Positions 9,029 to 17,672 of a DNA stretch of 64,000 bases are shown here, one piece after another. This stretch comes from Paracoccaceae bacterium (GTDB lineage Bacteria; Pseudomonadota; Alphaproteobacteria; Rhodobacterales; Rhodobacteraceae). The notes under the pieces were generated by a model. It searched no databases. It had not been told where the DNA came from and saw nothing but the letters and a program-made list of their open reading frames with translations. The stretch spans positions 3,947,078 to 4,011,077 of the forward strand of contig WLWX01000001.1 of NCBI GenBank assembly GCA_012103375.1, given 5' to 3'. The translations under genes and the position numbers were made by a program. The number at the start of each line of letters is the position of its first letter. Positions within the stretch are counted from its first letter, which is position 1.

Positions 9029-9943
9029 ATGGCAAACGCAGCACTGAACCGCAAATTCGACCGCATCCGGGCACGCGAGGAAGCCGGCCAGAACACCACC
9101 CGCAGCGGCGGGCGGGCGATGCGCAAGCTGCTCAGCAATCCGTTGGCTGTGGCGGGGCTGGTGATCTTCACGATCATCCTGCTGGCCTCGATTTTTGCGC
9201 CTTTGCTCACACCGCACGATCCACAGAAAATCGACCTGCGCGCCATGCTGCAATCACCCTCGGCAGAGCATTGGTTCGGCACGGATCGCACCGGGCGCGA
9301 TGTGTTTGCGCGTATCCTCTACGGCGGGCGGGTGTCGATCCTGGTCGGGCTGGGCAGCGCATTGATCGCCGCCGTCATCGGTGTCGGCATAGGGGCCTAC
9401 ACCGGCTATCGCGGCGGCTGGGTGGATGCGGTGGCCATGCGTGTTTCCGAGGTTTTCATGTCCTTCCCGCAGATCATTCTGGTTCTGCTGCTGGTCGCGA
9501 TTGTCGGGCAGAGCCTGCTGAACCTGATCGTGATATTCGTTCTGACAGGCTGGGGCGGGATGTACCGGATGTCACGCGCCCGGATGCTGAGCTTGCGCGA
9601 AGAAGAATACGTTCAGGCCCTGCAAAGCTTCGGCATCCCGACCCTGAAAATCTGCTACAAACACATCCTTCCCAATGCCATGGGGCCGATCATGGTCAAC
9701 ATCACGCTGACCACCGCGATGTTCATCCTGGCTGAGGCGGGCCTCAGCTTCCTCGGCCTTGGCGTGCCATTGTCGATCCCGACATGGGGCAACATCCTGA
9801 ACGTCGCCAAGGACATCCGGGTGCTGGAAAACAACTGGTGGATGTGGCTTCCGGTTGGCACCGTGATTTCGTTGTTCGTGCTGAGTGTGAATTTCATCGG
9901 GGATGGGTTACGCGATTCCACCGATCCGACATTGCAAGGGTGA
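9029..9943 (+). CDS. Peptide/sugar-type ABC importer permease (DppC-like)
   Basis: 304 residues. It opens with a cytoplasmic arm and a first membrane helix (LAVAGLVIFTIILLASIF) followed by HWFGTDRTGRDVFARILYGG, the conserved periplasmic stretch of DppC/OppC proteins. The ATPase-docking loop reads EEYVQALQSFGIPTLKI. It pairs with the preceding DppB-like subunit. Its stop is 4 bp before the ATG of the first ATPase gene, so expression is coupled. Confidence 0.9.
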   Translation: MANAALNRKFDRIRAREEAGQNTTRSGGRAMRKLLSNPLAVAGLVIFTIILLASIFAPLLTPHDPQKIDLRAMLQSPSAEHWFGTDRTGRDVFARILYGGRVSILVGLGSALIAAVIGVGIGAYTGYRGGWVDAVAMRVSEVFMSFPQIILVLLLVAIVGQSLLNLIVIFVLTGWGGMYRMSRARMLSLREEEYVQALQSFGIPTLKICYKHILPNAMGPIMVNITLTTAMFILAEAGLSFLGLGVPLSIPTWGNILNVAKDIRVLENNWWMWLPVGTVISLFVLSVNFIGDGLRDSTDPTLQG

Positions 9944-9947
9944 CGGG

Positions 9948-10949
9948 ATGAGCGATTTGGCCCTCAGCGTTGATGATCTACAGACGTTTTTCTACACCAA
10001 TCGGCGCTGCAACAAAGCGGTGAACGGCGTTTCTTTCGAGATCCGCAAAGGCAAGACCCTGGGCATCGTCGGCGAAAGCGGCTGCGGCAAATCGGCGATG
10101 GCCTCTAGCATCATGCAACTGCTGCCGCGCCTGTCGCGGATCGAGGGCGGCGCGATCACTTATCATTCCGACCGTGGCGACATCCGCATCGACCAGCTTG
10201 ATCGCGACGGGGCCCAGATGCGTGCCATTCGCGGTGAAGAAATCGCGATGATCTTTCAGGATCCGATGACCGCGCTGAACCCGGTTTACACCGTCGGCTA
10301 TCAGATCGGAGAGGCGCTGCGCTATCACACCGACCTCGACGCGCCCGCGCGGCGCGCGCGGGTTGTTGAATTGTTGTCCGATATGGGTATCCCGCTGCCT
10401 GAAAAGCGCGCGGACGAATTTCCGCACCAGTTTTCCGGCGGCATGCGCCAACGCGCGATGATCGCCATGGCGATGTCGTGCAATCCAAAGATTCTGATCG
10501 CGGATGAGCCGACAACCGCACTGGATGTCACCATTCAGGCGCAGATCTTCACGTTGATGAACAAGCTGAAGGAAGAAAACGGCACCGCGATCATGCTGAT
10601 CACGCACGACATGGGCGTGATTGCCGAACTCGCCGATGATGTGGCGGTGATGTATATGGGCAATATTGTCGAGGCGGGCACCGTCGATGACGTCCTGCGC
10701 CGCCCGCGCCACCCCTATACCCGCGGATTGCTGGATTCGATCCCGGTGCTGGGGCGTGGCCGCGATAAGGAGATCAAGTCGATCCGGGGCGCAACGCCGG
10801 ACGCCTATGACCGCCCCACCGGTTGCCAGTTTGCACCGCGTTGTGATTTCGCGACCGACGCCTGCAAGGTCATGCCGGATGAGGACACCCTGTCAGAAAC
10901 CCACCGCGTTCGCTGCCACCATGTCAGAAAGGTGGCCGAGGATGCCTGA
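9948..10949 (+). CDS. ABC importer ATPase (DppD-like)
   Basis: 333 residues from ATG 9948. Walker A is [10 protein letters not shown], the signature [12 protein letters not shown], and Walker [15 protein letters not shown]. The C-terminal oligopeptide-type tail is present ([17 protein letters not shown], then cysteines in [17 protein letters not shown]). It energises the permease pair above with the next ATPase. Its end overlaps the next gene by 8 bp. Confidence 0.92.
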   Translation: MSDLALSVDDLQTFFYTNRRCNKAVNGVSFEIRKGKTLGIVGESGCGKSAMASSIMQLLPRLSRIEGGAITYHSDRGDIRIDQLDRDGAQMRAIRGEEIAMIFQDPMTALNPVYTVGYQIGEALRYHTDLDAPARRARVVELLSDMGIPLPEKRADEFPHQFSGGMRQRAMIAMAMSCNPKILIADEPTTALDVTIQAQIFTLMNKLKEENGTAIMLITHDMGVIAELADDVAVMYMGNIVEAGTVDDVLRRPRHPYTRGLLDSIPVLGRGRDKEIKSIRGATPDAYDRPTGCQFAPRCDFATDACKVMPDEDTLSETHRVRCHHVRKVAEDA

Positions 10950-11943
10950 GCCGATCCTGAAACTGCGTGATCTGAAAACCTATTTCCCGGTGCGCGCGGG
11001 CGTGTTCAAAACCGTCGTCGGCCACGTCAAAGCGGTCGATGGCGTCGATCTTGACGTGCTTCGCGGTGAGGTTCTGGGGCTCGTCGGCGAAAGCGGCTGT
11101 GGCAAGACCACGCTGGGCAAGTCCATCCTGCAACTGGTGCGTCCGACGGATGGCGAGGTGATCTACGATAACAACGGCGCCGAGGTCGAACTGCGCGGCC
11201 TGTCCGACGATCAACTGGTGCCCTATCGCAAACAGCTCCAGATCGTATTTCAGGACCCGCATTCCTCGCTCAACCCGTCGTTCACGATCTTCGGCTCGCT
11301 TGAGGATCCGTTGAAACAATACGGCGTTAAATCCAAGGCCGAGCGTCGCCGCATCATCGGTGATCTGTTGGAAGCCGTGAATATGCGGCGCGAATACATG
11401 GACCGGTATCCGCATGAGTTCTCGGGCGGTCAGCGTCAGCGGATCGGCATCGCGCGGGCGCTGTGCGTCGGGCCAGAGCTCGTGGTCTGTGACGAAGCCG
11501 TCAGCGCGCTGGATGTCTCGGTCCAGGCGCAGGTGTTGAAGCTGCTGATGGACCTGAAGGTCGAACGTAATCTGACTTATGTATTCATCACCCACGACCT
11601 GTCGGTGACGGAATATTTGTGTGACCGGATCGCCGTGATGTATTTGGGCCGGATTGTCGAACTCTGCGACACCGCTGACATCTATGCCGACACGCTGCAC
11701 CCCTATACCGAGGCATTGTTGTCGGCGATCCCGGTGGCCGATCTGGACCGCAAATCCAAGCGCATTGTGCTGGAAGGCGACGTGCCAAGCCCGGTGAATC
11801 CGCCCAGCGGCTGCCCGTTTCATCCGCGCTGTCCAAAAGCAGTGGCGCGGTGCAGCACCGACGTGCCTGAGTTGAAGCGCCATACCCGAAATGGCCGTGA
11901 CCACTTCGCCGCCTGCCATCTGGTGGACGACGACGCGCCATGA
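10942..11943 (+). CDS. ABC importer ATPase (DppF-like)
   Basis: 333 residues from ATG 10942, which lies inside the end of the DppD-like gene. Walker A is GESGCGKTTLGKSI, the signature FSGGQRQRIGIARAL, and Walker B LVVCDEAVSALDVS. The C-terminal zone has HPYTEALLSAIPVAD and a cysteine cluster (SGCPFHPRCPKAVARC). It is the second nucleotide-binding subunit of the importer. Its stop overlaps the ATG of the next (sulfatase) gene by 4 bp (ATGA), which ties sulfatase expression to sugar import. Confidence 0.92.
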   Translation: MPEPILKLRDLKTYFPVRAGVFKTVVGHVKAVDGVDLDVLRGEVLGLVGESGCGKTTLGKSILQLVRPTDGEVIYDNNGAEVELRGLSDDQLVPYRKQLQIVFQDPHSSLNPSFTIFGSLEDPLKQYGVKSKAERRRIIGDLLEAVNMRREYMDRYPHEFSGGQRQRIGIARALCVGPELVVCDEAVSALDVSVQAQVLKLLMDLKVERNLTYVFITHDLSVTEYLCDRIAVMYLGRIVELCDTADIYADTLHPYTEALLSAIPVADLDRKSKRIVLEGDVPSPVNPPSGCPFHPRCPKAVARCSTDVPELKRHTRNGRDHFAACHLVDDDAP

Positions 11944-13029
11944 AGAACCTGCTGTTCATCGGGGTGGATCAGCTGCGCCACGATGTCGTCGGCCCTGACA
12001 AAACAGTGCCCGCGTGCACGCCGCACATCGACACGCTGATCGCAGGTGGCGTCAGCTTCGCGCGCAGCTATGCGACCAGCCCGCTGTGCACGCCGTCACG
12101 CGCTTCAATGTTCACTGGCGATTATGCGTTCCGCCACGGCATGGGTACGAATTGCGACATGTACCACGCGCTGGGACCCGCACGGCCCGCATTTGATCCC
12201 GGACGACTTCTGGCAGCACACTGACCGGGATGCACTGCAACCCTGGACCAACTTCCACGACGACCTGTCTGACAAACCCGCGCGGGTGAAACGCGAACGC
12301 GATGACTTCTACCGCGCCCACCCAAAGACGGAGGCTGACCTTGTCGACTACATCGGCCTCTATTGCGACCATGTGGCGCTGCTCGACAGCCAGATCGGGC
12401 GGCTGCTGGATCATCTGCGTACCACGGGGCGGATCGAAGATACGCTGATCGTCTTCACTTCGGACCACGGCGATATGACCGGGGCGCACGGTGGTTTGAT
12501 CGACAAGGGCCTGCCGTATGAGGAAGCGATGCGCGTGCCAATGGTATTCAGCCACCCAAGCCTGCCGCCCGCGCGACGCGACAATCTGGCGCTGAACATG
12601 GATATTCTGCCGACCGCCCTGGGCCTGATGGGAATTGACTGCGGCGCGCGCCACGCGCGCGATCTGTCAGCTGCGGTCTGCGGTGATACCGACGTTCGGC
12701 GCGACTATCTTCTGGCAGAATACCACGGCCTGCGCTTCCTCTATTCTCAGCGCATTCTGGTGTCGGATGACGGGTGGAAGCTGGTGTTCTCTCCGGGGGA
12801 TTATGACGAGCTTTATGACCTGAGTGTTGATCCGGGCGAGATGCGAAACCTGGTCTGCAGCCCGCAGGCACAGGCGAAACTGGCCGAGATGCGCGCCGCT
12901 TTGATGGCGCAAACCGCCAGCGTTGACGACCCGCTGCGCGACTGCGTGGCCAAATTCAACGGCCAGTGGCGTACCGGATCGGGGCAGTTTGATGCGACGA
13001 CGGCCTATCAGGGCGCGACGGCACAATGA
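11940..13029 (+). pseudogene. Type I sulfatase, internal deletion and frame change
   Basis: It starts intact with IGVDQLRHDVVG and C44 in SPLCTPSRASMFTG, the formylglycine site. The first frame stops at 12222-12224 after GRLLAAH. The sulfatase reading resumes in another frame near 12172-12200 (DPHGPHLIPDDFWQH) and runs to 13027-13029 with the metal motif VFTSDHGDMTGAHG. Even when spliced the protein is only about 360 residues, against the usual 450-500. The second signature (GKWH, present in the next sulfatase) is missing, so roughly a hundred or more residues were lost. CCCGCA occurs twice at the junction. It is probably inactive; an assembly error is possible. Confidence 0.8.
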
Positions 13030-14453
13030 GCCGGCCAAATATCCTTTTGATACTCACCGACCAGCAGCGCCCCGACACGTTGGGCTATCGCGGGCTAACG
13101 CCCTGTCGCACGCCCAACATCGACAGTATCGCTGCGGCGGGGACGTCCTTCAACAACACGATCACCCCCTGCCCGCTTTGCCTGCCATCGCGCGCCGCCT
13201 TGTTCACTGGGCTGTATCCGACGCAGAACGACATGATGTCGAACCAGACCGGGCATCTGCGAAGCTGCGGGATGCTCGATCACTTCCGCACCTCGGGGTA
13301 TCAGGTCAACTATGCTGGCAAATGGCACATGGGTGAGGGCAACATCACCGACTTCACCGACCGGCACGCCGGGGACAGCACGCCCGAATACAGCCAATGG
13401 TGCCGTGATCAGGGGCTGATCGACGGCTGGATGTTCAACGATCCGGCGACCCGCACGACACGCACCCCATCGATGTCGATCCCCAAGGTGCACCGCCAGA
13501 ACTTGGCCGTGAACAAGACGAACGAGGCCTACATCACCGATTTCGCCATCAACCAGATCCGTACCCGCGACCTGGATCGGCCTTTCTTTCAGGTCTGTTC
13601 CTATAACGGCCCGCATCCACCCTTCATGATCCCAGAGCCTTATTTCAGCATGTATGACCCCGCCGACGTGCCCAGGCCCACCAATTTCGGCCCGCAACCG
13701 GGTGAACATCCGGCGCACGCAACAAGTTACTATCGCGATCTGTTCAACGACCACGGCACAGATTTCGAACTTTGGAGTGCGTCTTACGCTGTCTATTGGG
13801 GATTCGTGACCATGATCGACGATTTCGTCGGGCAGGTTCTGGGCACGCTTCGCGACGAGGGCCTGGATGACAGTACCATCGTCGTCTTCGCTTCGGACCA
13901 CGGAGAGACCCTCGGGGCGCACGGGTTGTGGCAGAAGATGGTTCCGTTCGAGGAATCGATCCGCGTGCCGCTGATCATCAACGCGCCAGGACGAAAGGCC
14001 TGTGCCAGCGACACGCCTGCCAGCCTTGTGGACATAGCGCCGACACTCTCAGCGCTATGCGACTTGGCTGCGCGTGCGGATTGGGCGGGGCGCGATCTGT
14101 TTGTCGCCTCGAAGGCCCCGCCAGCACAATTTGCCATGCACCAACCCCTCGGGGATTGGATGAAGGTGACGGATTGGCGGATGATCAAACAGGGTGGGTT
14201 CAAATACGTCTGGCATCGCGGCATGGCCGAGGAGTTGTTTGATATGGACGCCGACCCCGGAGAGGTGACAAACCTTTCAGATCGCCCGTCGCACGCCGCG
14301 ACAAAGCAGTCCATGCACGCAGAACTCGGCGCGTTTCTGACGAAGACCAATGACCCGTTGCTGGGCGATTGGAAGTACGAAAACCGCCATCGCCCGTTTC
14401 GAGAACGGCCAGATCATGGGACAGACGCAGTATCAGACCGACGGTACGACTGA
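13026..14453 (+). CDS. Type I sulfatase (formylglycine-dependent)
   Basis: 475 residues. D12 (LTDQQRPDTLG), C52 in PLCLPSRAALFTG (formylglycine precursor), K99 and H101 in YAGKWHMGEG, and the late metal motif VVFASDHGETLGAHG make a complete active site. There is no signal peptide, so it should be cytoplasmic. It overlaps the broken sulfatase by 4 bp. The natural end seems to be near TNDPLLG; the last 20-25 residues (WKYENRHRPFRERPDHG and on) are the ROK kinase coding sequence read in another frame. A deletion has probably removed its own stop codon. Confidence 0.85.
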   Translation: MSRPNILLILTDQQRPDTLGYRGLTPCRTPNIDSIAAAGTSFNNTITPCPLCLPSRAALFTGLYPTQNDMMSNQTGHLRSCGMLDHFRTSGYQVNYAGKWHMGEGNITDFTDRHAGDSTPEYSQWCRDQGLIDGWMFNDPATRTTRTPSMSIPKVHRQNLAVNKTNEAYITDFAINQIRTRDLDRPFFQVCSYNGPHPPFMIPEPYFSMYDPADVPRPTNFGPQPGEHPAHATSYYRDLFNDHGTDFELWSASYAVYWGFVTMIDDFVGQVLGTLRDEGLDDSTIVVFASDHGETLGAHGLWQKMVPFEESIRVPLIINAPGRKACASDTPASLVDIAPTLSALCDLAARADWAGRDLFVASKAPPAQFAMHQPLGDWMKVTDWRMIKQGGFKYVWHRGMAEELFDMDADPGEVTNLSDRPSHAATKQSMHAELGAFLTKTNDPLLGDWKYENRHRPFRERPDHGTDAVSDRRYD

Positions 14454-15231
14454 CCCAGGCACGCTGGTCCGGCAAATGTGCGTTCAACTGAGACAACTGT
14501 GTTACCGACGCGGTGACCGCCTTGGTGTTGCAGTGACCGGGCGGGTGGACAACGGGGGCCGTTGGCACGCGGTTAATTCCGAGACGCTTTCTGATATCAA
14601 GGGTTATCCCTTGGCGACGAGCATCGAAGAAATGATCGGTCCCGCCTCGATCATCAACGACGCGGCGGCCGCAGCACTTGCCGAACATCGTTTAGGGTCC
14701 GGGCGCGGGCACAGGAACTTCGTCTATGTCACCGTGTCCACCGGTGTTGGCGGCGGGTTAATCCTGAATGGTCAGCTTCACCAAAGTCCGAACGGCCTGG
14801 CTGGTCATTTTGGCTTTGCATCCGGTGTAGGAGAAACGCGATCTTGCGGCAGCGGCAGGTTTGGAACTGTCGAAAGCATCGCAAGCGGTTTGCCCATTGC
14901 AGGTGCGGCGCGCGCTTTGGGGCACCCTAAGATGGACGCGCGTGCCGTTTTCATCGAAGCCCAATCTGGGGCCAAATGGGCCAACACCCTGATTGATGCA
15001 TCGGCCTGCGCAATATCTGATCTGGCTTGCGACCTTTCCGTGTTGCTCGGCATCGATCGGGTTGCGATTGGCGGCAGTATCGGACTGGCCGGGGGCTATT
15101 TGGAAAGGCTGCGGAAACATCATTCAAAGTTGCCTGAACATTTCCAATCCGAGATTGTGACGGCCAAATTGGGAGCGCGCGGCCCGCTTCTGGGCGCTTT
15201 GTTGTTCGACGGGAATATGACCGAAAACTGA
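14350..15231 (+). CDS. ROK family sugar kinase, probably ManNAc-kinase-like, altered N-terminus
   Basis: 293 residues of the ROK fold. The ATP-binding start reads AIGSTKTAIARFENG, where the family has D-I/V-G-G/S-T-K: the aspartate is replaced by alanine. The catalytic aspartate is in IINDAAAAALAEHRLG, followed by VTVSTGVGGG and GLAGHFGF. The usual zinc motif CxCGxxGCxE is altered to SCGSGRFGTVESIASG, as in some N-acylmannosamine kinases. With NanA nearby, phosphorylation of ManNAc is the likely role. The first 104 bp overlap the sulfatase end in another frame, and the odd N-terminus fits a fusion junction there, so activity is uncertain. Confidence 0.7.
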   Translation: MTRCWAIGSTKTAIARFENGQIMGQTQYQTDGTTDPGTLVRQMCVQLRQLCYRRGDRLGVAVTGRVDNGGRWHAVNSETLSDIKGYPLATSIEEMIGPASIINDAAAAALAEHRLGSGRGHRNFVYVTVSTGVGGGLILNGQLHQSPNGLAGHFGFASGVGETRSCGSGRFGTVESIASGLPIAGAARALGHPKMDARAVFIEAQSGAKWANTLIDASACAISDLACDLSVLLGIDRVAIGGSIGLAGGYLERLRKHHSKLPEHFQSEIVTAKLGARGPLLGALLFDGNMTEN

Positions 15232-15452
15232 ATGGCAGGCGCGTCGCAGGTCGTGATCGATCTGACGTCACCATCAATGCCGCTCGAGTGTCTGCATTTT
15301 CATATGGCCTGCTTCGGATCACAGCCGTGGCCAGCGCCCTAACCATGTTGCGTTTCATTGATAAGGCATTGTTCGGCGACCGGTCATTGGTGCCGATAAC
15401 CAGCGGCAGATTAAGGACTCATTCGGCCATCACTAACAATGATTTTGATTTC

Positions 15453-15478
15453 AATAACCAGTTATATTACTGATTATA
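15453..15478. promoter_or_regulatory. Putative MarR operator
   Basis: AATAACCAGT and ACTGATTATA form an inverted repeat (8 of 10 positions) around a 6-bp centre, ending 18 bp before the MarR start codon in an AT-rich stretch. Its position suggests autoregulation. The remaining bases between the kinase and here (15232-15452) show nothing I recognise. Confidence 0.5.
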
Positions 15479-15496
15479 TAAATGCGAGGAACTGTC

Positions 15497-15985
15497 ATGA
15501 AAATAGACGTCATTCGCCAGCGCGGGATGCCAATCCTTGGTTCCAGGCTAATCCGAATTGGCGAACGGCTGCGCAGCCACACGCAGGACCTGATGGAAGC
15601 CCATGGCGTGCCCATACCGGTTCACCATTATCCACTTCTGACAGTGCTCCGCGAAAATGGCGCGCTCCCGATCAGTGAGTTGGCAGGCAGCCTCAGCGTT
15701 AGTCAGCCGGGGGTCACCAGAAGTGTGAACCAGCTCTCCAAACAAGGGTTCGTACGCATTGAACACGGATCAAAGGACAAAAGGATCCGTCTGATCAGCA
15801 TTACCGATAGCGGCACTGACCTCCTCGATTATGCGGAAGAGCACTTTTGGCCTTTGATTGAGCGCCGGTTGGTGACCCTTCTGGGCGATCAGTCCGAACA
15901 CTTCTTGTCCCTATTGGATCGACTCGAAGACCAAATCTCTGATCGGCAACTTTTCATCGAACCAGAGGAGAACCAAATTGAATAG
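15497..15985 (+). CDS. MarR family transcriptional regulator
   Basis: 162 residues from ATG 15497, preferred over ATG 15482 because GAGGAA lies 7 bp upstream. The winged helix is clear: LPISELAGSLSVSQPGVTRS as recognition region, then GFVRIEHGSKDKRIRLISIT as wing. N- and C-terminal helices make the dimer interface. It begins a three-gene run with a GNAT acetyltransferase and a DMT exporter, overlapping the former by 8 bp, and likely represses the set from the operator just upstream. Confidence 0.85.
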   Translation: MKIDVIRQRGMPILGSRLIRIGERLRSHTQDLMEAHGVPIPVHHYPLLTVLRENGALPISELAGSLSVSQPGVTRSVNQLSKQGFVRIEHGSKDKRIRLISITDSGTDLLDYAEEHFWPLIERRLVTLLGDQSEHFLSLLDRLEDQISDRQLFIEPEENQIE

Positions 15986-16664
15986 CACTGCGTTGGAACG
16001 GCCAATCTGGACCTCACTTTCCACGGACCACAGACCTTTCGCCGTTGGCACAATGCGCGCGATGCGCTTTGATCCGGAGATCAGCGCACTCGGCGCAACA
16101 ATTGACGATAGCGATGAGAGCTTGGCCGAACTGTGTGATCTGGTAGCGGAACACGGACCGGTCGTTACCGGCCAGAGCACGCCGATTGATTGCCCACCTG
16201 GGGCGCAATTGGCCGCTGTGTTGAATTTTTGCCAGATGCGCGCCGAAACTATGTTAAACCCAACAATTGCCGACCACACTTTGGAGCGCCTCAATGCGCA
16301 AGACGCCGAAGGGATGTTAGCATTGGCACAGCTCACCAAGCCGGGGCCGTTTTCTTTGCGCACGCCCGTGCTTGGCGAATATTGGGGCATTCGATCTGAA
16401 GGGACGATCGTTTCCATAGCTGGCGAACGATTAAAGCAAGGGCGATTTGTTGAAGTCAGCGGAGTTTGCACCCATCCAGACTTCGTCGGTCGGGGCATGG
16501 CGCTGGCCCTATGCCTGAAACTCACCCAGCGCATTCTGGCGCGCGGGGCAATGGCCTATCTCCATGTGGCAAGCGCGAATGAGGCCGCAAAGCATGTCTA
16601 TCAAAAGCTCGGCTATACGGTGCGCCAGTCGATGGTTGTAACCGTGGTCGAGCCGGCAAGCTAG
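15978..16664 (+). CDS. GNAT family N-acetyltransferase
   Basis: 228 residues from a TTG start at 15978, supported by GAGGAG shortly upstream. The C-terminal half carries the GNAT acetyl-CoA motif: EVSGVCTHPDFVGRGMALAL (pyrophosphate loop V/G-R-G-M-A), then YLHVASANEAAKHVYQKLGY. The N-terminal half is less conserved and probably sets substrate choice, which I cannot name. It overlaps the MarR gene and is followed by a DMT exporter after 12 bp, so modification and export of a small metabolite is a reasonable guess. Confidence 0.8.
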   Translation: MNSTALERPIWTSLSTDHRPFAVGTMRAMRFDPEISALGATIDDSDESLAELCDLVAEHGPVVTGQSTPIDCPPGAQLAAVLNFCQMRAETMLNPTIADHTLERLNAQDAEGMLALAQLTKPGPFSLRTPVLGEYWGIRSEGTIVSIAGERLKQGRFVEVSGVCTHPDFVGRGMALALCLKLTQRILARGAMAYLHVASANEAAKHVYQKLGYTVRQSMVVTVVEPAS

Positions 16665-16676
16665 AGGCTGCTTACC

Positions 16677-17564
16677 ATGGATCGCGACTGGATAATTATC
16701 GTGCTTCTGGGCATGGCCTTTGGTTCTACGCTTTTCTTTAACGAAATAATGCTGCGCGACATGGGTCCATTTTTTGCCGCCCTGAGTCGCGTGGGCCCGG
16801 CAGCCTTGGTGAGTTGGGTGTTCCTGATCGTCAGTGGGCGTGACTGGCAGGCTGGGATCCCACAGCTAGGGGCGTTGGCGATGCTGGGCGTGCTCTTTTT
16901 CTGGATGCCAATGACCGCATTTCCTGTCGGGCAGCAATATATCGAGTCGGGTTTGGCAGGAATTATCAATGCGATGACGCCCGTCTTTACAGTGTTGATA
17001 TCTCACGTTTGGCCGGGCGGGGAACGGGCGACCCCATTGAAGTTCCTGGGTGTCCTGACGGGGTTTTGCGGAATATTCTTACTAACCCTGCCTTCGCTTG
17101 GCAGTGGCGAGGACACCCGGTTATTTGGCATATTGATCACCCTTCTGGCGCCTTTGGGATTCGCAATTGGCCTAAACTGGGTAAGGCGAATTACGGATCT
17201 TGATCCAATTGTCATGATCACTTGGGCCTTCACCTGTGCCGCCGCCTTCATGTTGATAACTGCTTTCTTCTTCGAGGATGCTCCAACCATGGTTCGCCCC
17301 TCAACATGGGCCGCAATTGCGTTTTCGGGAGTCATTCTAACTGGGCTTTTGTTCCAGATTGCTTTCATTATGCTTCCGCGAGCGGGTGCAACCAAAACGT
17401 CGACACTCACGTTTATCGCGCCAATCACAGCCCTGATCCTCGGTTCTTGGCTGCTGAATGAAAGGCTGCAACTTGCGCATGTTGTGGGTATGGCCGTGAT
17501 ATTCCTCGGCCTGTTTTTGATAGATGAAAGGCTCTTCATGAAGCGCGCCAGAAAAGACGGCTGA
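16677..17564 (+). CDS. EamA/DMT superfamily transporter
   Basis: 295 residues with about ten hydrophobic segments in two EamA repeats. The second repeat ends ITALILGSWLLNERLQLAHV followed by GMAVIFLGLFLID, the usual pattern. A positively charged tail (KRARKDG) puts the C-terminus in the cytoplasm. It is the last gene of the MarR-GNAT-DMT cassette. The substrate is unknown; members export amino acids or other metabolites. Confidence 0.85.
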   Translation: MDRDWIIIVLLGMAFGSTLFFNEIMLRDMGPFFAALSRVGPAALVSWVFLIVSGRDWQAGIPQLGALAMLGVLFFWMPMTAFPVGQQYIESGLAGIINAMTPVFTVLISHVWPGGERATPLKFLGVLTGFCGIFLLTLPSLGSGEDTRLFGILITLLAPLGFAIGLNWVRRITDLDPIVMITWAFTCAAAFMLITAFFFEDAPTMVRPSTWAAIAFSGVILTGLLFQIAFIMLPRAGATKTSTLTFIAPITALILGSWLLNERLQLAHVVGMAVIFLGLFLIDERLFMKRARKDG

Positions 17565-17672
17565 CCTTTAGACCAGTAGCCCCAATAGCGTCTGCAAATC
17601 TTGGCGCACCTTAATCCGGACAATGCCGTCACTCGCTTCGATTGACCCGATGTCTGCGCAGCGCGACTTTGC

